From assembly GCA_030549775.1 (NCBI GenBank), contig CM060178.1, positions 71,718,556 to 71,782,555 of the forward strand: a DNA stretch of 64,000 nt, written 5' to 3'. Position numbers and translations under genes: made by a program. The stretch's first letter is position 1, and each line of letters starts with the position of its first letter. The notes beneath the pieces are model-generated. The model worked only from the letters and a program-made list of their open reading frames with translations. It was not told the DNA's origin and ran no database searches. This document shows, piece by piece, positions 36,247-47,077 of the stretch. The DNA is from Tamarix chinensis (taxonomy: Eukaryota; Streptophyta; Magnoliopsida; Caryophyllales; Tamaricaceae).

Positions 36247-36707
36247 GGCTCCGTTTGGATTGGAGTGGAAGAAGTTTAATGAAGGTGAATGAATTGATTC
36301 ACCCCGTTTGGATATCAGGTTAGTAATTTTACCTAGGTGAATCGAGGTTAATGTTTCACCTCCATTCACTTCGATTAACCTCATTTTTATTAACCTCCGA
36401 TTTCGGGGTAACGGTGGTGAAGGTGAAAGAATAAGTAAATTTTTTACTTGATAGGACCAAAATAGCCCTCAATATGACTTATTCATTTAATATAAGGGTA
36501 TAAATATCATTTATTTTATTATTTTAATCTTCATTCACCTCAATTTAAACAAAAATTTTAAAACATTCACCCCGATTCATTTAGGTTAGGTTAATATCAT
36601 CCAAACAACATTTTAAAATATTCACCCCGATTCACCTCCATTCCCTTCACCTAGGTTAATTTTTAATGTTTGACCCTACCTCAATTCACCCAAATCTAAA
36701 CGGAGCC
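36247..36707. mobile_element. 461-bp MITE with GGCTCCGTTT termini
   Basis: The left end GGCTCCGTTTGGATTGGAGT and the right end, read inversely, GGCTCCGTTTAGATTTGGGT form terminal inverted repeats. GAA at 36244-36246 and 36708-36710 is a three-base duplication. The interior has further inverted copies of GATTCACC/GGTGAATC-type phrases and no coding sequence. A three-base duplication with such G/C-rich ends fits PIF/Harbinger-type elements, though their usual target is TWA, so the superfamily is uncertain. It lies in the - strand LTR. Confidence 0.8.
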
Positions 36708-36911
36708 GAAGGGTAACCAGATCACTAATAAATAGGACACCTAACCACTTAAGTTTGTAGACCTTCTATAGGACCGAAATATATTGAAATACCTATAGAG
36801 TAGAAAACGGTCTCTTCGAACTTCATAAGGCAATTGGGATCATAGAAGAGAATAACACTAGAATGGTACCAAGTGAATACCAAATCTAACTCGGATAGCT
36901 ACCCCGAGTGG

Positions 36912-37543
36912 TGTAATACCTCCAAATTGAGTGATGTATTATAAGGATTGATTTGGTTACTTATATCAACATGGTATACTATCTTTTTGGTGATTCCATC
37001 CTAATATCGTGTTGATTTGTGGATCTAGTTGATCAATTAGAAAGTGATCTAGGGTAGACTTACATGGTTGTATTAACTCGGGGTATTAAAATTGGTATTA
37101 GAGAAAAACCATGACCATGAGCTAAAATTGGATAAGCTGGTCAATCACTTAGTAGGACAATTCTTGGGATAAGTAATATTGATACATTTAATGGTTCAAG
37201 TGCAACGAGTACATTGCATTCTTTGAATGAGGGTAAATGTAATACCTCCAAATTGAGAGCAGTATCATAAGGATTGATTTGGCTAATTATATCAACATGG
37301 TATACCATCCTTTTAGTGATCTCGTTCTGATAACTCCATAGTTAAGTGTGCTAGCTGTGGAGCTATTTTTAGGATGGGTGATTCTCCTAGAAAGTAATGA
37401 AAATTTTCTAAAAATTTCTTGGAAAGTGCGTGAGTGAGGACAAAGTATGCTGAAAGGAATTGTGTTGATTTGTGGGGCCAATCGATCAATCCAAAAGTAC
37501 TCTAGGGTAGCCCCTACATGGTTGTATCGACTTGGGTATTACA
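36912..37543 (+). mobile_element. Cassandra-type TRIM with AGTGG duplications
   Basis: This 632-bp element is flanked by AGTGG (36907-36911 and 37544-37548). The 5' LTR (36912-37090) has lost about 127 bp, including the box C side of its 5S-like promoter. The primer site TGGTATTAGAG is at 37093-37103. The non-coding internal region runs to 37237. The 3' LTR (37238-37543, 306 bp) is complete, from TGTAATACC to GGGTATTACA. It carries the 5S-like parts ACTCCATAGTTAAGTGTGC (37334-37352) and AGGATGGGTGATTCTCCTAG (37372-37391). The + strand LTR at 53281-56407 has the same site without the insertion near 56305. Confidence 0.9.
37330..37395 (+). promoter_or_regulatory. 5S rRNA-like internal pol III promoter in Cassandra 3' LTR
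   Basis: AACTCCATAGTTAAGTGTGC followed about 20 bases later by AGGATGGGTGATTCTCCTAG keeps most of the box A and box C positions of plant 5S rRNA. In Cassandra elements this block is the conserved LTR core and can be transcribed by RNA polymerase III. The role here is inferred from the family. Confidence 0.7.
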
Positions 37544-37689
37544 AGTGGTACAAGTCTCGACTCAATATCTTTCAATTTAAGTAATTAATGTTTTAATTAA
37601 AGATTTAACTAAGAATAAAATTAGGCCACATAATAGCACTTAAATAAATTCCATTAACATAATTAATTTCCATTATTATATCCATTCCA

Positions 37690-37870
37690 ATTGGCATAAA
37701 AGATGATAAGCTTTGAACGACATTAAAGCGAACCAATCCAAGTGGCATTAAACCTGATCAATTTCAAGTTGCATTAAATGTGATCAATCTTGGTGACCTT
37801 AAAGTCGATCAATTTCGGGTGTCATTAAAGCTGAATAATTCAAGTGGAGTTAGAGCTGAATAATTTCATG
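37690..37870 (-). repeat. About 32-bp degenerate tandem repeat in LTR
   Basis: Five to six units each contain a GGCATTAAAGC-type core followed by TGATCAATTTCAAGT-like sequence. The same array, in the + direction, occurs in the related LTR at about 56040-56170 (CTTTAATGCCACTTAGATT), and fragments are seen at 42880-42930. Confidence 0.65.
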
Positions 37871-38257
37871 GCATAAAAATCCATCATAAGATATCATACA
37901 ATTTCAATCAATACTCAACTGATGATTTGGTTTTCTAAACCAATTATAATTTAGACACATTAGAATGTAATCTAAAATACCAAAAATTTCATACATAGCT
38001 CAACATGTTAACCACATAATCATGTTCAACCCTTCACATACTAAAACACATACAATATTTAAGAGGCATCACGTTGAAGTTATAAACTTGTAAATACATA
38101 GAATTACCACACAAAAGCATAATACACACCTAACATGCTTAAATAATCTTAACATATACTCATCACCTTCCACATTAAGAAGACATACATCCCATGATTT
38201 TACCATAAGTAAAGGTAAGTAATGACTTACCTAAATTCGAAGCTAGCTAAGAAAATT

Positions 38258-38262
<5 letters not shown>

Positions 38263-38292
<30 letters not shown>
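38263..38292. repeat. (AG)15 microsatellite
   Basis: A pure AG run of about 30 bases lies within the - strand LTR. Confidence 0.9.
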
Positions 38293-38295
<3 letters not shown>

Positions 38296-40714
38296 TCGAG
38301 AGCTTAACAATCCATAATAGAGTTTTCCTAGACAGTAGATAGAAATAGTAAGGCTAGATTAGAAAACTACCTTTCTAACCAACAATTAAAGGATTAAAAT
38401 TTAATCAATAAAGAGAGACATAGTCGATCTTTCTTGGAAAACGTGTCCAAAACTTAAGGCTTGGAATGTAGCTCTATTAAGATTTAAAATTAAATACTAA
38501 CCAAATTGGGTTCAAAACATGTCACTTAGGGAATTTCAAATTAATTTGAAAAATTAGAGAAAGAATAATAGAGTATAAGTTAATTTTATCAAAAATGAAT
38601 TACTAATTAGGGTTTACAACCAAAAAGGAAAGCCAACCATTTTCAGAGAACCAATCCAAACCGATAAGATAAAAACATAATTCAAATGATTTTAAATTAA
38701 AGCTTGTGATGTAATAGATGAAAGAAGCATAAGCAAATCATTTTCATGTAACTATTTCCGAAAATTAGTGTTTCTAAGCCCGAACTGGAAACCAACTAAT
38801 TAACTTTGATTACCTCAAATTGATAGCATAAAAATACAATTAAACTAATTTTAGATAGATCTATATAATTAAATTCAACAAAATAATCTTATAAGTGACT
38901 AATTTAAGATAATCATTCCCTAAAAGTTTGGGTTTTAAAGCCCAAGACACAAACTATGACAATTCAAATCAATCAATCACTATTGAAGGTGTTAGAATGC
39001 AATTAAGGTCCTTTCAATTATTTATATAAATTTTATTTTAGAAAAACGACTGTACAAATGACCAAATTTATAATTTCATTTGAAATATAGGGTTTTTGAC
39101 CACAAAAATACAATTTGATTGAATTTTATTAATTTATCTCAATGGAATGTTAAGAAATACCCAATTTAACATAATTAGGATTTTGTGTCTAGCATGCTAA
39201 TCCAATAAGTTCTTGTTAAATTATCTAAATTGATAGTTCGAGATTGCAATTCAATATATTCTAATGTAACTTATATAATCCATTATATAAAATAACTCAA
39301 TTACACAATCCAATTTAGATCTATAAAATTTTTGACCTAAAAATCCAATTCTGATAAATTTCACACAAATTTTCCAAATTGACACTTTCAACATAAAATT
39401 AAATATATTTCAAAGAATATTGTAATATCAATTGAATAAAACAAATCAATTATGCAATTATGTTTTGTTACATGAAAATTTTAACCTAGAAATCTAATTC
39501 CAATTAATTCAGCATAATTTTCTCAAATTGACAATTCCAATATAAAATTCGATTCTGATAATTTTCACACAAATTAGATGAATCCCTAAAATCTAGACAT
39601 AATTGAGTGAAAATTTTGATTTTTACATATCAACCACATACACATATATATACATAATTAAACAACCAATTTGGTTTATCATAAGCTAATTCATAAAAAA
39701 TTACTTAAAATAAAATTTACGGTTTGGGGTAATTTATACCAAACGGAATATGAAAATCAAAGATGGTGAAGGTTAGGGAAGCTCTATTAGAGGTCGACTA
39801 TTGATCGTCAAACGTTAACCACCTACTACTCATTGATATGCCCATGTTTCTACTTCTTGTCTATCGTTGTTCTTGCGTACATGCTCATGCAGCTCCAGTG
39901 CTTCTTGTTGCGGTGGTGGAGAAGGGACCACAAAGTGAGGTGGTGGTGGAGAAGGGATTACAAAGTGAGGCAGTGGGGGAGAAGGTCGGTCAGCTATAGT
40001 GGTTGGGGATTGATGGAAATAAGAGGACAGAGGTAAGGTCAGGGGTTAAGGTATTGGGTTGCAGATAAATGAACGAGGGAGAGGAAGAAAGAAAAGAGGG
40101 AGAGAGAAGATAAGTAGGGGGAGGGGAGATTGACAAGGTTTAGTATTTGTTTTTATAAATACAGATATACATATGATGGTATAAAAATACTTGAAAAATA
40201 TTTATAGATAAATTTTATTTGAAACTATTTTAATAAAAACCCTTTCGAAAGTATAAAATCAATATAAAAGTTATTTAAAGAATTTCTAAAAAGCTTTTGA
40301 AAGAAAATACTAATGAATGCAAAGATTTATATTAATTATGAAAACACATATTAAGATCTCAAAAAATATTTAAAACTGTAAAAGAAAATATTTAAATCAA
40401 ATTCTAAAAGGTCGTGATTAATTTAAATAATTTTTTAAAATGGTCCTCCATACCTCAAAATGATAAAATAGAAGAAAATTAATTTCAGAAAGAAAAATAA
40501 AAATAAGTTACAAAAATATTTTAAATTTACAACTTTCAAAGACCTTAATAACCTTGAAAAAACAAATAAATTAAAAAAAATATTTTCTATGGATAAAAAT
40601 CATTAAAATTATTTCACTACTTTAAAAGGGAATTTTATAATTTAAAAGGTTTATTTCATTAACTAAATATACTCCAAAACAAAGTCTTAATTTAAAAGGT
40701 TTAAGACACACTTT

Positions 40715-41570
40715 AGGGACTTCTTAGGGAGCGAGGGGGAGATTCCATAGCACTTTTACTCCTCATTACCGAGCTATAGCTTCATGTAGTTTGTTTGTTT
40801 CCATTAGTTTGATTTCTTCAAAGATTCAAGTGCATATTCATGTATGATCAACTCATAATCAACTTTGTTCTTGTGCGGTTTACAGTTAATTCAATCTAAT
40901 TCTTCTTCTTCATAACTTTGTATTTTTGTTATGTTTATCATGCTATTTATTTCATTAATTTTCTTGAAAGATATGAGTGAGTAATCTTCTTTGCTAGGAT
41001 TGAACTAGGTCTATTTTAGTGATCAATATGATCAACTAAAGTATTATGTTGTATGTTTGATTCATCTATACTGTTGCAAATTCTAAGGTTGAGATTATTA
41101 TTAGAAAGTAGTATGTGTACGTGAATTTACGTAATCATAAAAGTAGATGTTTAATTCTTAGAGACCATAAAATTAGTGACGCTTAATGGATTTAGTTTAA
41201 TTTTTGAGTCATGAAAGTAGTCGGCAAATTAGATTAGATACATTCTTAGACCTTGAAAGAGGCTAATGGATATAATTAGACCAATCGTTCACAATTAATG
41301 GATTAAAATATAAAATATTCATTGTTTCATCATTGATTGCTAATTTGGAGATCGAAGTTCGATCCTAGGTTTCACTCCTATTGTTTAGCATTTACAATTA
41401 GAAAGACTTTCTTAATTATTCTCATTATCTACTTGCATATCTCTGATTCATATAGATTTAGATAGTTAAGATACTAAAGAAGTGTACTCAATTACGAAGT
41501 CCCTATGGGATACTACCTTGAAATGCTATAATGAATATGTGCACTTGTTGAAATAGCACAACACTTAATA
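40715..41570. other. Probable further insertion inside the LTR
   Basis: Alignment of this LTR with the + strand copy at 53281 stops at about 40705, while the LTR 5' terminus is only recognisable from about 41570 to 41601. The intervening 850 bp is different in style, with phrases such as GTCCCTATGGGATACTACCT and GTGCACTTG that resemble LTRs of other gypsy groups. No boundary or duplication was found. It could equally be a divergent part of the same LTR. Confidence 0.3.
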
Positions 41571-42184
41571 AAATTGAATTTAAAAAATACTAGGTATTAC
41601 ATCTACTCTATAGGCTTATTAAGGGTGTACATTTTATAAGAGATAATAATTACATTCCAAAGGAGTTGATACCCAAAATAGCCTCCTAGATCACCTAAAT
41701 CCGAGGTCCCATGAAAAATTTATGACCCTCCAAAGTTTACAGTAATAATGTCTTCTCTTTTGTTTATTACTTACTAATATGTTGAATGGTGTTAATGTTA
41801 GTGATTTTATTTCTCTAAATATATTGTATTTCTGATCCATAGTACCCAAATTTATTTGCCAACAGCCATTATTCAACAATAATGTTGAATCTATATTCTC
41901 CATACAAACAAATACAACAATAATATGTAAAGGTCTTGGCCAATACATGCATTTGTTAATATATAACAATAACGCAACAAATTCAACAACAAACAGAAAA
42001 ATTTTCAGCCAACACATTCAACAACACATTTTCGAACGACAAACCACAAACGAGAGGAAGAACAAACACATACATAAAGTGAGCTAGCTACAAACACGAC
42101 GGTGAGAATGTTGAGAGAGGCAAGGGCTTCAAACATGATGAAGAGTTGGCGGTGCAAGGGTTTCCATTACTTGAGAGGAGCCGG

Positions 42185-42282
42185 TGTGGTGGTGCGAGTT
42201 GGTGGTGCATGCTGTGGTGGTGCGATTTGGTGGTGCACGGTGTGGTGGTGCGAGTTGGTGGTGCAAGGTGTGGTGGTGCGAG
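42185..42282. repeat. 28-bp minisatellite
   Basis: About 3.5 units start at 42185, 42213, 42241 and 42269, each TGTGGTGGTGCGAGTTGGTG plus GTGCA and three bases. The spacing is exactly 28 bp. Confidence 0.9.
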
Positions 42283-42405
42283 GGTTTGCAAGGAGAAGGA
42301 GAGCAAGAGAACGAAGGTGCAGAGAGTCTGAAAACTTTGGCATGAAATAGAACTGAGCAAAATTTTGGGGTTTTAAAACAAAAGGAGAAGTTTGATTTTG
42401 GGGTT

Positions 42406-42726
42406 TTAATAACGGTTCCTGAGAGAACCGTTATTAAAAAGAGGATTTAATAACGGTTCCTGAGAGAACCGTTATTAAAACATCTTTTAATAACGGTTCT
42501 TCTAGGAACCGTCATTAAAAGCTTCTGACTTTTGACAACGGTTCTAATATGAACCGTTATTAAATCCTCTTTTAATAACGGTTTACATAAAACCGTTAAT
42601 AAAACATCCGTCCAAATTTTAACGTTACCTTTCTAATAACGGTTTTTAACTAGAACCATTATCAAAACTCTCCCGCCCATTAATTTTCATGCGTTTGACA
42701 ACGGTTTTTGAACTACCGTTATTAAT
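42406..42726. repeat. Seven CACTA subterminal palindromes
   Basis: Units at about 42406-42438, 42447-42480, 42487-42520, 42534-42563, 42571-42603, 42633-42667 and 42696-42726 follow the pattern TAATAACGGTTC, 4-8 bases, GAACCGTTATTA. The first two are nearly identical and the distal ones are more diverged. In En/Spm-type elements such repeats bind TNPA and define the end for the transposase. Confidence 0.85.
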
Positions 42727-42741
42727 GTCCTGTTATTATTT

Positions 42742-42759
42742 CCCGTTTTCGTAGTAGTG
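42742..42759. repeat. CACTA terminal inverted repeat
   Basis: CCCGTTTTCGTAGTAGTG is followed by ATG. The expected three-base duplication cannot be tested because the partner end is not identified. Confidence 0.75.
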
Positions 42760-43560
42760 ATGTCTCGAATACTTAGAGTTAATGTACATTGATATCAAAT
42801 TTTATTTTGCCTTTCATGGCATAGAACTTGAACTTTAATACCTCAATAATCTTATTTAGTCTTTAATACATTGGTAATCTTCATTGGGCTTTAACGCTTC
42901 ATATATTCAATTGGGACTTAATGACTTTATGGTATTTTTTATTCTTTGTCCTCAAGCTAATATAATATATTTGTTGTGATCACAATAATGAAATATAATA
43001 CTAAATGAATCACATCTATCAATACATTTGTATTACATAATTTTACACTTGATTGTTGAGTTTTCTTCTACTCAATTGATATCCATATACAATCATGTTA
43101 TTATCTTGTCATTATATGTTCTAATGCATTCTTTACATAGGCCACATAGATAATGCTATCTCTTTAGGATAACTATATTATTCAGTACAAGATGTGTATT
43201 GATACTACACATTTGTAGACATTGTATTGCAGGTATATGATGATGATCCTGCTAACTTTGACAAGGTTCCTCAGGTGGATTAATGTGGGGTTATACCTAA
43301 GGGTTAGGGTATAGAGTTATGTCTATCAGGTCGCACTCTTTTGGACTCTTCATCTCTTTTATCCCCTTACCTCTTTTTATATATTATATTATCTAGAGTA
43401 TGTACTCTGTACTTTGTTATAATACTAAATTATTAAAGTCTTTTACTATCTATATCTATTTCCATAAATTTTGATTTATTTGTCATAATTTTTTAGCCTT
43501 ACAATTAGTACCATAAGGGTATAGTTGAAACTCATGCTAAATGTGGCGATAAAACCTACC
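42760..43560 (+). mobile_element. Degraded long LTR, 3' part
   Basis: The stretch has weak copies of the CTTTAATGCC-type LTR array (42880-42930) and a region parallel to other LTR 3' parts: GGACTCTTCATCTC (43334), TAGTACCATAAGGGTATAG and CTCATGCTAAATGTGGCGAT (43506-43551). The expected terminus GGTGTTACA is missing; sequence passes directly into a gag remnant. Confidence 0.5.
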
Positions 43561-43570
43561 ATATTATGTT

Positions 43571-44230
43571 AATGTTTCTATAGGAATGGACTCGAGAGTT
43601 AGATAGGTTATTTAAGGTAATAGGTTACCCGAAGGCTAGGAGAGTTAGTATTGCTACTTTTTATTTGAGAGTGGTGGTTAAGGTGTCGTGTAGTTCAGGG
43701 AGCATCTATTATGACCTGGGAGGAATTCAATAATTCCATCCAAGTTTGTTTCCTCCCTAGGAGCCTTCAACAAGAGAATTTCAAGGGGTTTAGTAGGATT
43801 TCTCAGAGGAGCATGACAGTTCAAGAGTTTTATGATTGTTTTATTGGGGTTGTTGGTTTTTTTTTCCTGATAGTGGCATTTGACTAGATGGTTATAGTCT
43901 CCTTATTCTGAAGAGGATCATCTTCTAGCATGAAGAGGATGTTAGGAACCAAGGTGTTTACTGACTTGAGTTCCCTTTTTGAGTGTGCATGTTGTGTTAT
44001 AGAGTTACATAGAGGCCAGACTTTCTATCTAGGTAAGAGGAAGTCAAGGAGTTAGGTTAATGATTGCAGGGTAAAACCATGTGCTGGTGGTCAAAGTCTC
44101 TAGGGGAAAGGTGCGTAATTTTAAGCTTGACATTACTTTTGCAAGCATTATGGAGTAGATCATCCAAGGAGGGATTGTGATTGAGACGAAGATTCAACAA
44201 ACCTAACATAAATGAGGATGCTACTTAAAA
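43571..44230 (+). pseudogene. Ty3/gypsy gag fragment
   Basis: Frames contain WTRELDRLFKVIGYPKARRV (about 43590-43650), then MTWEEFNNSIQVCFLPRSLQ and RSMTVQEFYDCF (about 43711-43842), the retrotransposon Gag core. A zinc-knuckle-like CHYFCKHYGVDHPRRDC (44128-44178) follows. Stops and frame changes break it, and no pol sequence follows. It is probably the gag of the element that owns the adjacent LTR family. Confidence 0.72.
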
Positions 44231-44489
44231 AAAAAGATAACTTTTGGTGTTTTAGTTTCAAGGTTATGGCATTGGTAAGTCATCTATTGTTGGTATCTCA
44301 GATAATGAGCTGAATTAGATAATTTGGTATATTCTCAACAATATGGTATAAATATAGAAATTGTTAGAGTAAGTATACATTACTAATTACTAATAATGAT
44401 CCTAATAATTATATGCGTGTAGGAATTAATTTTTTTTTCTTTAAGGTTGTAGTGAGCACATGAACCCAATATGTGGATGTGGTGGTAAT

Positions 44490-45366
44490 TTAGATGACAA
44501 TCAAAAGAAAGAGTTTCCCTATTGGTTTTATTCTAAAGTAATTTAAATCTTTTTTCAATTTTCAATAATTATTCCTAATTAGTTATTAGTGGAATGAAAT
44601 TAATAAATATTTTTATGATCTACATATACACTACTGGTGTATAACTTATGTTAGTCGAGATCACCTAAGTACATTGATCAGTTATCATCTCTTGTTAGTG
44701 ATCCATTGAGAGTTGTTACAACTTATACTGGTTGTATTGTAAATGACATTAGATTCTTAACTCAAAGAAGAAGAAAAATTTAAAGAACACAAAATAATGG
44801 TGTATATGTCCCTATAGTTAATAATGGATGTTATTATGGACAAATATAACTAATCATTAGGCTATCTTATTTACATGATCGTTCTATTTAATTGTTTAAG
44901 TGCAAATGGTTCACACTAATTCTAGGAAGAAAAGAATAATATGAAAGAATTATATTACAAGTGTTTATATGAGGTATGAGTGGTACAAGGAGGATTGTTA
45001 TATATATATATTAAGATCTCAAGAAAAATAAGTTTTGTATGTTGATGATCTACCAAAAGGTCCTCATTGGTAGGTTGTTTGGGATGTATATTATCTTCAT
45101 ATATGGAATCTCAACGATGATGAGCATATTGATGTTGTAGATGGGGTTGACTTATTTACTATTGATTTTTCCATTGAAGTAGGTGACCTTAATAACTTAA
45201 CTATTCAGCGCCATAATGTCAGAAGTGATGAAGTCCAAATCAACTTTGCTCCTAATGATGGTTCTATACCTAGTATGATAGATTATATTATTGATATGGA
45301 TAAAGATGCTTCAAAATTGAATAGTGAAGATGCACATAATGATAATAGTACTTGTAGTGATGACTA
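44490..45366 (+). pseudogene. C-terminal part of a second TNP2 transposase
   Basis: Pieces follow the C-terminal order of TNP2 proteins: KKEFPYWFYSKV (about 44498), LSSLVSDPLRVVTTYTGCIVNDIRF in two parts (about 44680-44757), a Y-Y-G-Q-I segment (about 44832), LFKCKWF near 44898 and VLYVDDLPKGPHW (about 45033-45072). An acidic tail (IDYIIDMDKDASKLNSEDAH) ends at a stop at 45366. It is not a direct extension of the transposase at 5125-8257, which has its own C-terminus, so a second CACTA copy is present. Confidence 0.72.
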
Positions 45367-45515
45367 ATTTATCTTGTGTTAACATTTTTTTGTTGTGTAT
45401 GTTAGGATCCATTTTATGTATACTATCTTTAATATAATAGAATCTAGTCTTCTATGACTATGATCAAGTTCCTTTTTATTATTTTTCATCTATTTATTTT
45501 TAATGATTAGTATGT

Positions 45516-46990
45516 ATGGCTAATGTCATGACGAGGTATCATAGTAGAGATGGAGGTAATGACCCTCTCGACATCCTTCTAGTATTCTATCTCAAAGAGA
45601 ATCAGGTAATGACTTCTTTCCCTATACATTATGTAAAAAAGAAATATATATTCCTTTTTAATTATTAGGTTATCTAATGTGATAAATGTTATAGCTCTAA
45701 TACGTCCAAAATGACCTACATTAAAATCCATCAATATTGGTGAAGAGTTTAAGAAAATGATTACATAAAATTCTACCTCCATTTACCGTCTCAATTTGAT
45801 AGGGCTTGGGGATCCATTGGTCATAATGGTATGTTATTTTTCATAAATATTGAAATTAAGATTGGGAACATGATCCCTATTTACTCTGACAATTGGGATC
45901 ATGCAACAAAGGAAGATAGAGAAAGGAGATACCGTACTAGTTGCCTGTATAGGAGGCTATTTATAGATCATTTCGTGACACCTATTGGAGTAGAAAGGTT
46001 CATATTAACAATTGGTAAAAAAAAACCCCTAGGAAAAAGCCAATCACTTGGATGATGAGAATTAGAACAAACTTCAAGAGTTTTAGTATACTCCTAAACA
46101 AAACGTATTTATATAATTTTATATATTGATAAATTTAATATATATCAATATTAATTAAGTGTTATTATATCTTTATTTGTAGGAAAAGTCAGAAAGAAAT
46201 GAACGAAACAAATGCAAGCTACAATATTTTAGCCTCTATGGCTCATCATCTATTTCTCAATTTCTCTAAAGGAAGGTATCTCGTACCTACTTTATACTTT
46301 CATTCATCATTTATAATTTTATTCTTAAAGTTATATTTTATTATTATTATTATTATTATTATAAGTATGGTTCAACCCTAATACCAAGAAAATTTTGAGT
46401 GAGGTCCAAACTTTCAGAGAGATGTACTGTAGGGATGGGAAGTGAGTGAAGGAGGAAGGTGAGAGGAAATATGTAAGTTTATATTTCTCTAAAAGAATTA
46501 ATTTAATTATATAATTTTCATAAGCTATTTACCTTTAATTTTAACTTTTCTTATAACATAAAATAGTGGAGATGCTACAAAGGATAGTGGAGGAGGCTCG
46601 AGTCCAATCATATAGGAGTGAGTGTGGATCTAACAATCCTATATAAATTGATGAGGCATCAATTCTACATAACTTTCTTAGACAATGCCATGGCCATGAG
46701 AGATTTATTGGTAGATTATTGAAGGGCTCTTCATTAGCATCATCTTCAGCTCCACTAGCACCAGCATCACCACCTTCTACTAGTACTGGCACTAACTTTT
46801 CTATATTTGAGGAAAAACATGGCAAGCTAACCATGATTGTTCAAAAGCACATCAAAGAGCTAAGGCGTTGAAACGAAACTATTAAGGTGCAAACTATTTT
46901 AATACAAAACCTTAGACCCTACCTCAGAGGCCATCTCAAGGCTACTCAAGATGGACTATATACAACCACTAGTTATGGCTAATGATGTGA
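45516..46990 (+). pseudogene. TNPA-like gene of the second CACTA copy, broken
   Basis: The start resembles first exons of TNPA-like genes (MANVMTRYHSRDGGNDPLDI from 45516). Later pieces are WDHATKEDRERRYRTSCLYR (about 45897-45956), a Lys-rich segment, and IVEEARVQSYRSE (about 46585-46623). A Ser/Ala/Pro-rich linker (about 46725-46800) follows, then a helical tail with FEEKHGKLTMIVQKHIKELRR. AT-rich gaps (for example 46085-46180) look like introns. Its position directly after the TNP2 C-terminus supports the assignment. Several stops break it. Confidence 0.5.
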
Positions 46991-47077
46991 CATATAGCAA
47001 AATTCTCATAATTCATTTTTTTTACATGTCATTTGGATTATTAATTTTTTATGTCCATAACTACATATTTAATTAAA

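Larger units (their letters stand above)
35214..41601 (-). mobile_element. Long LTR-type insertion with perfect TCTAC duplications
   Basis: On the + strand the insertion starts TGTAACATCTC and ends GGTATTACA, both matching the long-LTR termini in - orientation. TCTAC flanks it at 35209-35213 and 41602-41606. Its 36720-40700 part aligns with the + strand copy at 53281-56407 and the - strand copy at 47078-51090. It hosts a MITE (36247-36707), a Cassandra element (36912-37543) and perhaps another insertion (40715-41570). Without these its length is about 4.4-5.3 kb. No polyprotein sequence was seen, so it is most likely a solo LTR. Confidence 0.75.
41607..42759. mobile_element. CACTA terminus with subterminal region
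   Basis: The right end CCCGTTTTCGTAGTAGTG (42742-42759), read inversely CACTACTACGAAAACGGG, is a CACTA-type terminal inverted repeat. Seven palindromes (42406-42726) precede it, and a 28-bp minisatellite lies at 42185-42282. A 90-codon frame on the - strand (42088-42360) covers the minisatellite. It starts with a hydrophobic stretch and is then His/Pro/Thr-rich; its sequence is dictated by the repeat and no function is claimed. The TCTAC duplication at 41602 shows that a long LTR interrupts this element. Confidence 0.72.
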
